DNA of 64,000 bases from Klebsiella sp. RHBSTW-00484 (GCF_013705725.1 NZ_CP055481.1:434001-498000); one strand, 5' to 3'. Counted from the stretch's first letter, positions 49,334 through 60,178 are shown. The notes: generated from the sequence alone by a model not told the origin. Numbers and translations: made by a program.

Positions 49334-49894
49334 ATGAGCAAATCATTACAAAAACCCACCATTCTCAGTGTTGAAACGGTAGCGCGTTCGCGACTTTTTA
49401 ACGTTGAAAGCGTGGACCTTGAGTTCAGCAACGGCGTTCGCCGGGTGTATGAACGGATGCGGCCCTCTACCCGTGAAGCCGTGATGATTGTGCCGATTGT
49501 CGATGACCATATTATATTGATTCGCGAGTACGCTGTTGGGACCGAGTCCTATGAATTAGGCTTTTCGAAAGGCCTGATTGACCCGGGTGAAAGCGTGCTC
49601 GAGGCTGCCAACCGTGAGCTGAAAGAAGAGGTTGGTTTTGGCGCGCAAAAGCTGACGTTTTTGAAAAAGTTGAGCATGGCCCCATCTTATTTCTCCAGCA
49701 AGATGAATATTCTGGTGGCGGAAGACCTTTATCCGGAATCACTACCGGGCGATGAGCCAGAGCCGCTACCGCAGGTTCGCTGGCCGCTGTCGCAGCTGAT
49801 GGCGCTGCTTGATGAAGAGGACTTTCATGAAGCTCGTAACGTCAGTGCGCTGTTCCTGTTGCGCGAATGGTTGCAGGAGCAGGGCCGACTGTAG
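49334..49894 (+). CDS. nudE: ADP compounds hydrolase NudE
   Basis: 186 residues from MSKSLQKPTI; an ATG two codons earlier (49328) is possible. The Nudix box is complete: GLIDPGESVLEAANRELKEE-VGF region near 80-102. Hydrolyses Ap3A, ADP-ribose and NADH. Single gene, convergent with mrcA. Confidence 0.96.
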   Translation: MSKSLQKPTILSVETVARSRLFNVESVDLEFSNGVRRVYERMRPSTREAVMIVPIVDDHIILIREYAVGTESYELGFSKGLIDPGESVLEAANRELKEEVGFGAQKLTFLKKLSMAPSYFSSKMNILVAEDLYPESLPGDEPEPLPQVRWPLSQLMALLDEEDFHEARNVSALFLLREWLQEQGRL

Positions 49895-49923
49895 CCAGTC
49901 GCGAAATAAAGTATTAAGCAAAG

Positions 49924-49949
49924 AAAAAGCGCCCGCAGGCGCTTTTTTT
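49924..49949. terminator. Bidirectional terminator between nudE and mrcA
   Basis: AAAAAGCGCC, short CGCA loop, GGCGCTTTTTTT; A and T tracts on both sides. Confidence 0.9.
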
Positions 49950-49950
49950 G

Positions 49951-52509
49951 TCAGAACAGTTCGTGGGTTTCGCCGCCGCCATCGGTGATGGTGGTGCCGA
50001 CTTCATGAACCGCCTGCTGGGTGGGCTGGGTGCCTTCGATAAAGTACTCAGCACGGCTGTTACCTCCGCTGGCCAACTGGCCGGTACTGCGGTCGATATT
50101 CACCGTGATGATACCCGGCGGCGGCGTTAACGGCTCCTCCGGTACGCCTTCCAGAACCCTTTTCATAAAATCATCCCAGGCCGGCTGGGCGCTTTTGGCT
50201 CCACCCTCGTAGCCAGAAATCTGATCTTTGATTGCGCCTGAGGCGGTTGTACGACCCAGATCGCGGCGGTGGTCATCAAAGCCAATCCATACCGACGTCA
50301 CCACGCCAGGGCCATAGCCGGAGAACCACGCATCTTTCGAGCTGTTGGTGGTCCCTGTCTTACCGCCGATATCGTGACGTTGCAGGTCGCGACCCGCACG
50401 CCAGCCGGTACCCATCCAGCCGGGTTCGCCGAAAACATTGGTGTTAAGGGCGCTCTTAATCAGGAAGGCCAGCGGCGTATTGATCACGTGCGGCGCATAC
50501 TCGGGAGCGCCACTCTGCGCGACCAGTGACTGGTTGGCCTGCTCAAGCTGTGGCTGCGGCGGAACGCTGGCATTTTGCGGTTCCTGGGAGGTGACAACGT
50601 CCTCGACGTCTTTATTTTCCAGCACGTCTGATTTTGGCGTATCACCGTAAATCACTGGCGAATTGCACTGCGGGCAGGCAATTTTTGGTCGTTCTTCGAA
50701 AATGACGCCGCCCTGATCGTTCTCAATTTTACTGATGAAATACGGGCTAACCAGGAAACCTCCGTTCGCCATCACCGAATAACCGCGAGCGACCTGTAAC
50801 GGTGTGAAGGATGCTGAACCCAGCGCCAGTGATTCGGTTCGCACGATGTTCTGTGCCGGGAAGCCGAAGCGCTGGAGGTACTCTGCGGCGTAGTCCACGC
50901 CCATGGCACGCATGGCGCGAACCATGACGACGTTCTTCGATTGACCCAGCCCCTGGCGTAAACGGATAGGACCAGCATATTGCGGAGGTGAGTTTTTCGG
51001 CCGCCAGTCAGAGCCAGAACCCGCATCCCAACGGGAAATAGGCACATCGTTAAGCATGCTCGCCAGCGTTAAGCCTTTATCCATCGCTGCGGTATAGAGG
51101 AACGGCTTAATGTTAGAACCGACCTGGCGTAAGGCCTGAGTCGCACGGTTGAACTTACTTTGGTTGAAATCAAAACCACCGACCAGCGCAATAATCGCGC
51201 CGTTTTGCGGGTTGATGGATACCAGCGCCGAATTCACATCCGGTACCTGAGACAGCCACCAGTCGCTGCCGACCTGGCGGACCCAAATTTGTTGCCCGGT
51301 TTGCAAGACATCGGTCACTTTGCGCGGTGTAGCGCCTTGCTGAGTATCAGAAACAAACCGACGCGCCCAGCGAACCCCTGACATATTCAGCGATACCGAC
51401 GTTCCGTTGCTCAACAGGGCAACGGCCTCCTGCGGATTTGCCGAAGTGATTACTGCCGGGGAGAGAGGGCCCGAGTTCGGTATTTTTTTCAGCGCAGCAA
51501 TGATTTTCTGGTTATCCCACGGTGTTTCACCCACTTTCCACAATACGCTGGCTGGGCCGCGATAGCCGTGGCGCATATCGTAATCCAGCACGTTGTTACG
51601 TACCGCCTGCTGGGCAGACTGCTGGTTTTTCCGGGTGATGGTGGTGTAGACGCGATAACCATCTTCATAAGCCAGTTCACCGTAGCGACTGACCATTTCC
51701 TGACGCACCATTTCGCTGAGGTAGGGAGCTGAGAAGGCGATTTCCGGCGTGTGATAACTTGCGTCAATAGGCTGATTACGCGCTTGTTCGTACTGTGATT
51801 GCGTGATGTAGCCTTCGCTCAGCATACGTGAAAGCACCACATTGCGGCGGGCGGTCGCGCGATCCATAGAATAAAGTGGGTTAAAGGTTGAAGGGGCTTT
51901 GGGCAAGCCCGCAATCATCGCCATCTCGCTCAGCGTGAGCTGATCGACGGATTTACCGAAATAGACCTGAGTGGCCGCGCCGACGCCATAGGCGCGGTAG
52001 CCGAGATAGATTTTGTTCAGGTACAGCTCAAGAATTTCGTCTTTATTGAGCAACTGTTCGATGCGGATTGCGAGAAAGACCTCTTTTACCTTACGTATCA
52101 GCGTCTTTTCGGGGCTCAGGAAGAAGTTACGCGCCAACTGCTGAGTGATGGTACTGGCACCTTGTGAAGCGTGGCCGGAGAACATAGCAACGCTGGCGGC
52201 ACGAAAAATACCGACCGGATCAACACCATGATGCTCATAAAAACGGCTGTCTTCGGTGGCGATAAACGCTTTTATCAGCTCAGGCGGCATTTGCTGCAGG
52301 GTGACAGGAATTCGGCGTTTCTCGCCATATTGCGCAATCAGCTCGCCATCCGCACTGTAAACCTGCATCGGGATTTGCAGACGCACATCCTTCAGGGTCG
52401 CGACGTCAGGAAGCTGCGGCTCTATATATTTATAGAGACCAAAAATCGAGCCTGCTCCCAGCAGTACGCAACAGACTGCAAGGATGAAAAGATACTTTAC
52501 GAACTTCAC
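49951..52509 (-). CDS. mrcA: Penicillin-binding protein 1A
   Basis: 852 residues (E. coli 850). Bifunctional peptidoglycan synthase. N-terminal signal anchor (about 5-27), GT51 transglycosylase with the catalytic Glu in TEDSRFYEHHG, then an OB-like insert and a transpeptidase domain with SNIKPF (SxxK Ser), SKN and KTGTT motifs. Inner membrane, active site periplasmic. Divergent from the hof operon. Confidence 0.98.
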   Translation of the reverse strand: MKFVKYLFILAVCCVLLGAGSIFGLYKYIEPQLPDVATLKDVRLQIPMQVYSADGELIAQYGEKRRIPVTLQQMPPELIKAFIATEDSRFYEHHGVDPVGIFRAASVAMFSGHASQGASTITQQLARNFFLSPEKTLIRKVKEVFLAIRIEQLLNKDEILELYLNKIYLGYRAYGVGAATQVYFGKSVDQLTLSEMAMIAGLPKAPSTFNPLYSMDRATARRNVVLSRMLSEGYITQSQYEQARNQPIDASYHTPEIAFSAPYLSEMVRQEMVSRYGELAYEDGYRVYTTITRKNQQSAQQAVRNNVLDYDMRHGYRGPASVLWKVGETPWDNQKIIAALKKIPNSGPLSPAVITSANPQEAVALLSNGTSVSLNMSGVRWARRFVSDTQQGATPRKVTDVLQTGQQIWVRQVGSDWWLSQVPDVNSALVSINPQNGAIIALVGGFDFNQSKFNRATQALRQVGSNIKPFLYTAAMDKGLTLASMLNDVPISRWDAGSGSDWRPKNSPPQYAGPIRLRQGLGQSKNVVMVRAMRAMGVDYAAEYLQRFGFPAQNIVRTESLALGSASFTPLQVARGYSVMANGGFLVSPYFISKIENDQGGVIFEERPKIACPQCNSPVIYGDTPKSDVLENKDVEDVVTSQEPQNASVPPQPQLEQANQSLVAQSGAPEYAPHVINTPLAFLIKSALNTNVFGEPGWMGTGWRAGRDLQRHDIGGKTGTTNSSKDAWFSGYGPGVVTSVWIGFDDHRRDLGRTTASGAIKDQISGYEGGAKSAQPAWDDFMKRVLEGVPEEPLTPPPGIITVNIDRSTGQLASGGNSRAEYFIEGTQPTQQAVHEVGTTITDGGGETHELF

Positions 52510-52626
52510 CGGAGATTTCTCATTTAGTTTTACTTGGGCAGTTTATAAACAAACGCGCAGTAGTATAAAGGCAAGCCTGGTGCATTGATATAGCGAACCA
52601 TATTGGCGGATAAGGAGATCGTAGGC

Positions 52627-53412
52627 ATGGCTTTTAGAAACTGGCGCATAGGAATGCATATCCAGCAGGACCGTATTGCCATCGTAGCGCTGTTGTTTGA
52701 ACGCTCCCGCTGGGCGCTGCGGCGCTGGTGGAATATTCCCCTGACGCCCGGCACCGTGCGTCAGGGACTGGTTGTCGACGTTGAGGCGCTGGCCCGACAG
52801 CTGCAAAGCTGGCGGCGTGAGCTGCCAATGCAGCATCAGGTTTGTATTGCGCTCCCGGCGGCGCGCACGTTGCAAAAGCGTTTGCCGCGTCCTCAGGTCT
52901 CGTTAAGAGAAAGCGAACAGGCAACGTGGATAAGCAGCGCGATGGCGCAGCAGTTGGAAATGCCAGCTTCCTCATTATGTGTTGATTATTCGACTACCGG
53001 AACGGGTGATGGTTGGCAGGTAACGGCGGCGCAGCGCTTAGACGTTGACGCGCTGCGTCGCCTTACGGAGCGACTCAAGTTAAGGGTTGCCGGAATTGTT
53101 CCGGATGCCAGCGTACTCAGCGCCTTTTTTCCCTGGCTACCGGCTGAAACTCATGGACTGGCGTGGCGAGATGAATCGACCTGGCTGTGGGCAACCGCAG
53201 ATAACTGGGGATGGAATTTATGCAGCGAAACCCCTTCTTTTCCCCGACTGGTTTCACAGGTTAACGCCGGTGAGTTTCGCCTCTGTACTTCCGAATCGTT
53301 CGACGGGCAAAGCTTTGATGCCTGGAGCGTAATATATCGTCTGCAGCCTCCGCTTCCGCCCTGTGGCGATAGCTTTACGGTTGCGCTGGGCCTTGCGTTG
53401 GGTGCGCGTTAA
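52627..53412 (+). CDS. hofM: PilM-like pilus/DNA-uptake assembly protein HofM
   Basis: About 261 residues. Divergent orthologue of E. coli HofM (YrfD), PilM-like actin-fold family. First gene of hofMNOPQ, whose products in E. coli are needed to use DNA as a nutrient and correspond to ComA-E of Haemophilus. The ATG at 52627 (MAFRNWRIGMH) has AAGGAG 8 bases upstream; an earlier in-frame ATG at 52603 lies before that site. Confidence 0.9.
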   Translation: MAFRNWRIGMHIQQDRIAIVALLFERSRWALRRWWNIPLTPGTVRQGLVVDVEALARQLQSWRRELPMQHQVCIALPAARTLQKRLPRPQVSLRESEQATWISSAMAQQLEMPASSLCVDYSTTGTGDGWQVTAAQRLDVDALRRLTERLKLRVAGIVPDASVLSAFFPWLPAETHGLAWRDESTWLWATADNWGWNLCSETPSFPRLVSQVNAGEFRLCTSESFDGQSFDAWSVIYRLQPPLPPCGDSFTVALGLALGAR

Positions 53413-53414
53413 CG

Positions 53415-53954
53415 ATGAGCCAGATTGTTAACTTTCTTCCCTGGCGTGAAACCCGTCGACGGCAGCGTCTGCGTTCGGGAGGGTTGGTACTCGTCGGGTT
53501 CCTGCTTGTTCTGCTTATGGCGTGGTTCGCATCACGAATGAACAGCCGGATCAGTCACTCGCTTGAGGCGGAGAGAGCGAGTGCCGAAAGCCAGCTTTAT
53601 AACGCGTTCCAGCAGCGTGAGCGTGTTATGCGTCAACGGTTACAGCAGCACGAACGGCTTCGTCAGCGCCAGCAGCGCCGAGAGATAACCGCAGCATGGC
53701 AGCCAAGATTGCTGGAGGTCGCTGCCCGCTTACCGGAGCAGGCCTGGCTCACCAGTCTGGAATATCGACAAAATGCGCTCACGCTTGGTGGGCTGACGTT
53801 AAACCTGAAAGCATTAACAACCCTGGAAAAAGCGCTGGAAGGTATTAGCGGCTTTCATCCGGCCAAAGCGGGTGAAACCCACCGAGATAGCGAAGGGCGC
53901 TGGTTGTTTAGCTTTTCTATGGCGGGAGAGCGCGCAGATGCGGGTGAACATTGA
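53415..53954 (+). CDS. hofN: PilN-like assembly protein HofN
   Basis: 179 residues. Short cytoplasmic start, one transmembrane helix at about 24-42 (GLVLVGFLLVLLMAWFAS), then a coiled-coil rich in Arg/Gln/Glu and a small C-terminal domain. Fits PilN, which pairs with PilO in the inner membrane. 2 bases after hofM; overlaps hofO by 17. Confidence 0.9.
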   Translation: MSQIVNFLPWRETRRRQRLRSGGLVLVGFLLVLLMAWFASRMNSRISHSLEAERASAESQLYNAFQQRERVMRQRLQQHERLRQRQQRREITAAWQPRLLEVAARLPEQAWLTSLEYRQNALTLGGLTLNLKALTTLEKALEGISGFHPAKAGETHRDSEGRWLFSFSMAGERADAGEH

Positions 53955-54375
53955 GCGCTGGCTAACGGACGGCAAAATTCTGTTCGCGCTGTCCATCGTT
54001 TTAGCTCTCATCGTAGGGGCTTTTATGTGGCTACAAACCTCGCCGCCAAAAATACACTCGGGCGGCTCGCTGCGAATACAAGAGCAATGGCGAAAACTGT
54101 TGCCGCTACAGGCTTCGCTAAACAGTACCCGAACGGACGAAGCGAAAACCGAAACCTTTACGCCGCTTGATCTGCCAGTCGTCGGAGCGGTACTTGTATC
54201 CTGGCGGCCAGTTGGGCGGGGCGGTGAGATGCTGCTGGAGGTTAACTGGCAATCGGTACCCGCGCTGTTTTCCTGGCTGGCACGCTGCGGGATGCAGGCT
54301 ACGGCATTTTCACTACACCCGGAAAAGCAGGCGCTGCAGCTGACCCTGCAACTGGAGGCGGAAGATGCAGAGTAA
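53938..54375 (+). CDS. hofO: PilO-like assembly protein HofO
   Basis: 145 residues from MRVNIERWL. One transmembrane helix at about 16-36 (FALSIVLALIVGAFMWL), then a periplasmic part. The ATG at 53938 overlaps hofN by 17 bases; a longer frame from 53872 runs further into hofN and is less likely. Overlaps hofP by 11 bases. Confidence 0.85.
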   Translation: MRVNIERWLTDGKILFALSIVLALIVGAFMWLQTSPPKIHSGGSLRIQEQWRKLLPLQASLNSTRTDEAKTETFTPLDLPVVGAVLVSWRPVGRGGEMLLEVNWQSVPALFSWLARCGMQATAFSLHPEKQALQLTLQLEAEDAE

Positions 54376-54772
54376 GTGGTGGAGTTTACTTTTGTTGCCG
54401 CTCCCGCTGATGGCTGGAGGACGCGATCCATTCCAGCCTGCGGTTGATGGCTGTCGAACGGCACAACTGAGCCAATGGCGCTACGGCGGAGCTATCAGCG
54501 ATCCGCAATTGCATATTGGAATTTTGCAGGACAGCGCCGGGAAGTGGCGTCGAGTAAGAGCGGATGAAACGTTGCCGACAAACTGGCGAATCACGCTCCT
54601 GACGGCGCAGAGAATTGAAATAACTACGGGACCAGGATGTGAACCCGCCCAGTGGGCCTGGCAGCGTGAAGGAATAAAAAATGATCCGATGGATAAGCCT
54701 GCTGTTTCTGCTGTTGCCACTGATGGCAACGGCGGCAAAAAAAGATCAACCCGTGTCGCTGGTCGTCGATGA
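54365..54772 (+). CDS. hofP: PilP-like pilot protein HofP
   Basis: 135 residues with a short hydrophobic signal (WWSLLLLPLPLMAGG) followed by RDPFQP, the motif near the PilP N-terminus. Expected in the periplasm, linking the inner-membrane PilNO-type proteins to the secretin. The last 92 bases overlap hofQ in another frame, which is unusually long; the HofP tail from about residue 105 is low-complexity. Confidence 0.82.
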   Translation: MQSKWWSLLLLPLPLMAGGRDPFQPAVDGCRTAQLSQWRYGGAISDPQLHIGILQDSAGKWRRVRADETLPTNWRITLLTAQRIEITTGPGCEPAQWAWQREGIKNDPMDKPAVSAVATDGNGGKKRSTRVAGRR

Positions 54773-55922
54773 CGCACCGGTAGCTCAAGTATTACAAACT
54801 CTGGCGGAACTTAAACAGAAAAACCTGGTAGTGGCCCCGGACGTCAGCGGTACGGTATCGCTACATCTAAAAAATGTCCCCTGGAAACAAGCGCTGCGTT
54901 CCGTAATCGATAGTGCCGGGCTGACGTTAACTCAACAAGGTACGGTGCTGTATGTTCACACTCTTGCCTGGCAAAATGCGCGGCAGGTGCAGCTTGAGGC
55001 GGAAAGAGATAAACGTTTGCAGAATCTCCCTCTACAGGATCACAGTGTGGCCTTGCGTTATGCTGATGCGGGGGATCTCGCTAAAGCCGGAGAGAAATTG
55101 CTGAGCGCTCGTGGACATCTCACCGTCGATACACGAACCAATCGTCTGCTAATTCGTGATGATGTCCAGCATATCCCTGTCTTGAAAGCATGGGCGCTGG
55201 AGATGGACTTGCCTGTCGGTCAGGTAGAGCTGGCGGCGCATATTGTCTCAATGAGCGAAACCAGCCTGCGCGAGCTGGGGGTGAAGTGGAGCCTGGCCGA
55301 AGCCAGCAGTCCGCCAGGAACGGGTAAATTCACCACCTTAAGTAGCAACCTGGCGGTCGGCGATGCTAGTACGCGAGTGGGATTTAATATCGGGCGTATT
55401 AACGGGCGGCTATTAGAACTGGAGCTTTCCGCTCTTGAGAAAAAGCAGCAGGTACAAATTATCGCCAGCCCACGACTGCTGGCTTCACATATGCAGCCCG
55501 CCAGCATCAAACAGGGAAGTGAAATTCCGTATCAGGTCTCTAGTGGTGAAAGCGGTGCAACTTCCGTTGAGTTTAAAGAAGCGGTATTGGGGATGGAGGT
55601 TACGCCGACGGTGCTACAGCAAAATCGGGTGCGTTTAAAACTTAGAATTAGCGAAAACACGCCAGGACAAATTCTTAAACAGGAAAATGGCGAAGCGCTG
55701 GCTATCGATAAACAGGAAATTGAAACGCAGGTCGAAGTGAAAAGTGGTGAGACCCTGGCCTTGGGAGGAATTTTTTCGCAAAAAAATAAATCTTCTCGCG
55801 ATGGTATTCCCCTGCTTGGCGACATCCCATGGCTTGGGCAATTATTTCGCCGTGACGGCAAAGATAACGAACGACGTGAACTGGTTGTCTTCATTACTCC
55901 ACGTATACTGGCAGTGAATTAA
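54681..55922 (+). CDS. hofQ: Secretin HofQ
   Basis: 413 residues (E. coli 412). Signal peptide MIRWISLLFLLLPLMATAA, N0/N1 domains (VSLVVDDAPVAQVLQTLAE), then a secretin domain with the signature VEVKSGETLALGGIF near 350. Outer-membrane channel through which a pilus or DNA would pass. Last gene of hofMNOPQ. Confidence 0.95.
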   Translation: MIRWISLLFLLLPLMATAAKKDQPVSLVVDDAPVAQVLQTLAELKQKNLVVAPDVSGTVSLHLKNVPWKQALRSVIDSAGLTLTQQGTVLYVHTLAWQNARQVQLEAERDKRLQNLPLQDHSVALRYADAGDLAKAGEKLLSARGHLTVDTRTNRLLIRDDVQHIPVLKAWALEMDLPVGQVELAAHIVSMSETSLRELGVKWSLAEASSPPGTGKFTTLSSNLAVGDASTRVGFNIGRINGRLLELELSALEKKQQVQIIASPRLLASHMQPASIKQGSEIPYQVSSGESGATSVEFKEAVLGMEVTPTVLQQNRVRLKLRISENTPGQILKQENGEALAIDKQEIETQVEVKSGETLALGGIFSQKNKSSRDGIPLLGDIPWLGQLFRRDGKDNERRELVVFITPRILAVN

Positions 55923-56192
55923 GCGGGTTTTTCATGCTAAACACGTTTCAGGTGTTTGACGTGAGGACGGATTTAGCATACAAGGGGTACCGATTTGAGA
56001 GTCGGGTACGACATCAATCCTCCCTTATATTGTCCGGTGATTTATTCTGTTGCCAAACCAGCCGGAGTATTGAGATAATTTTCAGTCTGACTCTCGCTCT
56101 ATTGCATATGAGGTTTCAGTTCATGTCCTGCTGCGTTGGATCTTTGCGAAGCGGGTTTATCATTAACGAATAGTCTTAGTAGTACCGAAAAA

Positions 56193-56714
56193 ATGGCAGA
56201 GAAACGCAATATCTTTCTGGTTGGGCCTATGGGTGCCGGCAAAAGCACTATTGGGCGCCAGTTAGCCCAGCAGCTCAACATGGAATTTTACGATTCTGAT
56301 CAAGAAATTGAGAAACGCACTGGCGCTGATGTGGGTTGGGTCTTTGATGTAGAAGGCGAAGACGGCTTCCGCGATCGTGAAGAAAAAATCATCAATGAGT
56401 TGACGGAAAAACAGGGAATTGTGCTGGCGACTGGCGGCGGCTCTGTAAAATCCCGTGAAACGCGTAACCGTCTCTCCGCCCGCGGCGTGGTGGTCTACCT
56501 GGAAACAACTATCGAAAAGCAGCTTGCCCGTACACAGCGCGATAAAAAGCGTCCTTTATTACAAGTTGATGCGCCGCCTCGCGAAGTTCTTGAAGCGTTG
56601 GCAGATGAACGCAATCCGCTGTATGAAGAGATTGCTGATGTCACTATCCGCACCGACGATCAAAGCGCAAAAGTGGTAGCAAACCAGATTATTCATATGC
56701 TGGAAAGCAACTGA
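56193..56714 (+). CDS. aroK: Shikimate kinase I
   Basis: 173 residues, nearly identical to E. coli AroK. Walker [12 protein letters not shown], shikimate-binding DSD and GGGSV, lid RPLL. Phosphorylates shikimate in aromatic amino acid synthesis. The ATG at 56193 (MAEKRNIF) is the known start; the frame stays open upstream. First gene of the aroK-aroB-damX-dam-rpe-gph-trpS superoperon, 270 bases after hofQ; that gap holds a hairpin-like GTACC-GA/TC-GGGTAC at 55987-56009 and probably the promoter. Confidence 0.97.
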   Translation: MAEKRNIFLVGPMGAGKSTIGRQLAQQLNMEFYDSDQEIEKRTGADVGWVFDVEGEDGFRDREEKIINELTEKQGIVLATGGGSVKSRETRNRLSARGVVVYLETTIEKQLARTQRDKKRPLLQVDAPPREVLEALADERNPLYEEIADVTIRTDDQSAKVVANQIIHMLESN

Positions 56715-56768
56715 TTCTGGCTTAATAAAGTGCGTCAGAGTAAAAGCAACTGAGGTGGACGTCGCGTT

Positions 56769-57863
56769 ATGGAGAGGCTTACTGTAACCCTCGGGGAACG
56801 TAGTTACCCGATTACCATCGCGGCTGGTTTGTTTAACGATCCAGCTTCCTTCCAGCCACTGCAATCAGGCGACCAGGTTATGCTGGTCACCAATGAAACG
56901 CTGGCGCCGCTTTATCTGGATACCGTTCGTTCCGTACTGGAGCAAGCGGGAGTAAAAGTCGACAGCGTGATTCTTCCCGACGGCGAGCAGTATAAAAGCC
57001 TGGCGGTGATGGATACTGTTTTTACCGCTCTGTTGCAAAAACCACACGGCCGCGACACGACGTTAGTGGCGCTCGGCGGTGGGGTGATCGGTGATTTAAC
57101 TGGATTTGCCGCGGCCAGCTATCAGCGTGGCGTGCGATTTATCCAGGTCCCTACTACGCTGTTGTCGCAGGTTGATTCCTCCGTTGGCGGCAAAACGGCT
57201 GTAAACCATCCTCTCGGTAAAAATATGATTGGCGCCTTCTGGCAGCCAGTTTCTGTCGTTGTCGATCTCAACTGTCTCAAGACACTACCGACGCGCGAAC
57301 TGTCCTCCGGTCTGGCTGAAGTCATAAAGTACGGCATTATCCTCGATGGCGAATTCTTCGATTGGCTGGAAAACAACATCGATGCGCTGATGGCGCTGGA
57401 TGAAAAAGCAATGGCGTACTGTATCCGTCGTTGTTGTGAGCTGAAAGCTGAAGTCGTCGCGGCCGACGAGCGCGAAACCGGGTTACGTGCTTTACTCAAT
57501 CTTGGACATACTTTTGGTCATGCGATCGAAGCTGAAATGGGCTACGGTAACTGGCTGCATGGTGAAGCTGTGGCTGCCGGTATGGTGATGGCGGCGCATG
57601 TGTCCGAGCGTTTAGGGCAGTTCAGCGCACAGGATACGCAGCGAGTTATTCGTTTGTTGCAGCGTGCTGGTTTACCGGTGCATGGGCCTCTGGAGATGGC
57701 GGCAGACGCCTATTTGCCTCACATGATGCGTGATAAAAAGGTACTGGCTGGCGAGATGCGGCTGGTGCTACCGCTCGCAATAGGGAAAAGCGAGATACGT
57801 GGCGGAGTGCCGCATGATGTTGTTCTTGGCGCAATTGCTGATACCCAGCAGGCGCAACAATAA
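56769..57863 (+). CDS. aroB: 3-dehydroquinate synthase
   Basis: 364 residues (E. coli 362). NAD+ and metal-dependent second step of the shikimate pathway. [13 protein letters not shown] near 105, [14 protein letters not shown], and the metal-binding His in [11 protein letters not shown] and GEAV. Starts 54 bases after aroK; about 85 bases before damX. Confidence 0.98.
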   Translation: MERLTVTLGERSYPITIAAGLFNDPASFQPLQSGDQVMLVTNETLAPLYLDTVRSVLEQAGVKVDSVILPDGEQYKSLAVMDTVFTALLQKPHGRDTTLVALGGGVIGDLTGFAAASYQRGVRFIQVPTTLLSQVDSSVGGKTAVNHPLGKNMIGAFWQPVSVVVDLNCLKTLPTRELSSGLAEVIKYGIILDGEFFDWLENNIDALMALDEKAMAYCIRRCCELKAEVVAADERETGLRALLNLGHTFGHAIEAEMGYGNWLHGEAVAAGMVMAAHVSERLGQFSAQDTQRVIRLLQRAGLPVHGPLEMAADAYLPHMMRDKKVLAGEMRLVLPLAIGKSEIRGGVPHDVVLGAIADTQQAQQ

Positions 57864-57947
57864 GAAGGTCTGGCCGCGTTCGCGCGGCGTTATCATTTCA
57901 GGTGACATGCAATAGTCGTGAGCATAAGCCTTTTAGTGGGGTGTTAA

Positions 57948-59255
57948 ATGGATGAATTAAAACCAGAAGACGATATGAAAGCCGATCGCAACGATCGTCG
58001 TGCTGGTCGTTCCCGTCAGTCTTCTGAGCGTGATGCCGATCCGCAAATCAATTTTGATGATGTCGATCTTGATGATGCTGACGATGGTCGCCCGACGCGC
58101 GGCAGCAAAGCACGCCGTGAGCGCGATGAAGAACAATATGAAGAACAATATGAAGAGGACGTAGAGTCTGACGAAGACGATGCCGAAGAGCGTCAGGTCG
58201 AACGTCGTCCGCGTAAACGTAAGAAGGCGCCGGCCAAACCGGCTTCCCGTCAGTACATCATGATGGGTGTAGGTATCCTCGTCCTTCTCCTGCTGATTGT
58301 TGGCGTCGGATCTGCGCTGAAATCACCTTCCTCTTCATCTGGTGAGCAAACGGCTTCAGGTGAGAAGAGCGTTAGCTTATCCGGCGATCAGGATAATAAT
58401 GCCCAGCCGACAGCTCAGGATTCATCAGCGACGAATAATTCACAGCCGCAGGATGTCTCTTTGCCGCCAATTGCCTCTAACCCGACTCAGGGCCAGGCAA
58501 CTACTGAGCCGCAGGGACAGCAGCGTGTTGAAGTTCAGGGTGATCTGAACAATGCGCTGACTCAGCAGCAGGGCCAGATTGATAGTGCCGTGGCGAATTC
58601 CACTCTGCCAACTGAACCTGCTACCGTTGCTCCACTTCGTAATGGTGCTGCCCCGCGCCAGGCGACAACGGAACGTCAGACGGCGGCGACACCGACACCA
58701 CGCCCAACTGAGCGTAAGCATACGGTTATCGAACCAAAACCGCAGGCCACCGCGAAAACGACTGCCGAGCCTAAACCGACTCCGGTCCAGCCTAAGCGTG
58801 TAGAAAGCGTTGCGACTACGGCTCCGGCGAAAGCGACACCAGCTCAGCCGACGAAACCTGTTGCAACTGCACAGACTAAACCGACGCAGCCAACGGCTAC
58901 CACTACCACGCCTGCCGCGACTGCTACGGCAACCGCGCCGGCAGCGACTGCTGCTGCGAGTAAAAGCGCTGGTGATGTTGGCTCTATGAAGTCCGCGCCA
59001 TCTGGGCACTACACGTTGCAGCTCAGCAGCTCCTCTAACTACAACAACCTCAACAGTTGGGCGAAGAAAGAGAAGTTGGAAAAATATGTTGTCTATGAGA
59101 CTACGCGTAACGGTCAACCCTGGTATGTTCTGGTGAGCGGTATTTATGCTTCGAAAGATGAAGCTAAACGCGCTGTTGCGACTCTGCCGGCAGATGTACA
59201 GGCGAAAAACCCGTGGGCAAAACCGCTGCATCAGGTTCAGTCTGACCTGAAATAA
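57948..59255 (+). CDS. damX: Cell-division SPOR-domain protein DamX
   Basis: 435 residues (E. coli 428). Acidic and basic cytoplasmic part to about 102, one transmembrane helix at about 103-125, a long Pro/Thr/Ala/Gln-rich periplasmic linker, and a C-terminal SPOR domain (about 350-430; [16 protein letters not shown]) that binds denuded peptidoglycan at the septum. A 12-bp tandem repeat at 58128-58151 encodes EEQY twice. The linker is low in sequence complexity, as in the family. Confidence 0.95.
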   Translation: MDELKPEDDMKADRNDRRAGRSRQSSERDADPQINFDDVDLDDADDGRPTRGSKARRERDEEQYEEQYEEDVESDEDDAEERQVERRPRKRKKAPAKPASRQYIMMGVGILVLLLLIVGVGSALKSPSSSSGEQTASGEKSVSLSGDQDNNAQPTAQDSSATNNSQPQDVSLPPIASNPTQGQATTEPQGQQRVEVQGDLNNALTQQQGQIDSAVANSTLPTEPATVAPLRNGAAPRQATTERQTAATPTPRPTERKHTVIEPKPQATAKTTAEPKPTPVQPKRVESVATTAPAKATPAQPTKPVATAQTKPTQPTATTTTPAATATATAPAATAAASKSAGDVGSMKSAPSGHYTLQLSSSSNYNNLNSWAKKEKLEKYVVYETTRNGQPWYVLVSGIYASKDEAKRAVATLPADVQAKNPWAKPLHQVQSDLK

Positions 59256-59333
59256 TGCTGCTGTGTAGTCTGAAGCGCTGGATGCTGTCGGAGCTTTCTC
59301 CACAGCCGGAGAATGTGTAATTAGTTAGGCAGC

Positions 59334-60161
59334 ATGAAAAAGAATCGCGCTTTTCTGAAATGGGCAGGGGGGAAATACCCCCTGCTCGATGATATTAAAA
59401 AGCATTTGCCGCAGGGCGATTGCTTGATTGAGCCCTTTGTGGGCGCCGGGTCGGTATTTCTTAATACCGACTTTTCTCGTTATATCCTTGCTGATATCAA
59501 TAGTGATTTGATTAGTCTGTATAACATAGTCAAACTGCAAACCGATGAGTACGTTGCGGCGGCGCGTGAGATGTTCACGCCAGAAAATAACGCCGCAGAA
59601 CGTTACTACCAGTTCCGTGATGAGTTCAACCAAAGCCAGGAACCGCTGCGTCGTGCGGTGCTGTTCCTTTATCTGAACCGTCATGGCTACAATGGTCTGT
59701 GTCGTTACAACCTGCGCGGTGAGTTTAACGTGCCGTTTGGCCGCTATAAAAAGCCCTACTTTCCAGAGGCCGAGTTGCACCACTTCGCTGAGAAAGCGCA
59801 GCATGCAGAGTTTCATTGTGAATCTTATGAAGACTGTATGAAGCGAGCAGATAACAGCTCTGTTGTTTATTGCGATCCGCCCTATGCGCCGCTGTCGTCA
59901 ACGGCGAATTTTACGGCCTATCATACGAATAGCTTTAGCCAGGAACAGCAGGAGTTGCTGGCTAAAAAGGCGGAATCGCTGGTGAAAAAGCGTATTCCTG
60001 TGCTTATCTCAAACCATCGCACGCCGCTCACTCAGGAGTGGTATAAAAATGCCGCTGAGATGCATATTGTGAAGGTTCGACGCAGCATCAGCAGTAACGG
60101 TGGTACACGTAAGAAGGTGGACGAGCTTCTGGCTCTGTACCGTCCGCCCAAGACAAAATAA
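59334..60161 (+). CDS. dam: DNA adenine methyltransferase Dam
   Basis: 275 residues (E. coli 278). Methylates adenine in GATC. AdoMet motif PFVGAGSVF near 34 and catalytic DPPY in [11 protein letters not shown] near 182. Sets mismatch-repair strand choice and timing of replication start. 78 bases after damX. The C-terminal third ([16 protein letters not shown]) is the most diverged from E. coli. Confidence 0.97.
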   Translation: MKKNRAFLKWAGGKYPLLDDIKKHLPQGDCLIEPFVGAGSVFLNTDFSRYILADINSDLISLYNIVKLQTDEYVAAAREMFTPENNAAERYYQFRDEFNQSQEPLRRAVLFLYLNRHGYNGLCRYNLRGEFNVPFGRYKKPYFPEAELHHFAEKAQHAEFHCESYEDCMKRADNSSVVYCDPPYAPLSSTANFTAYHTNSFSQEQQELLAKKAESLVKKRIPVLISNHRTPLTQEWYKNAAEMHIVKVRRSISSNGGTRKKVDELLALYRPPKTK

Positions 60162-60178
60162 ATTTCAAGGAGATGCGG

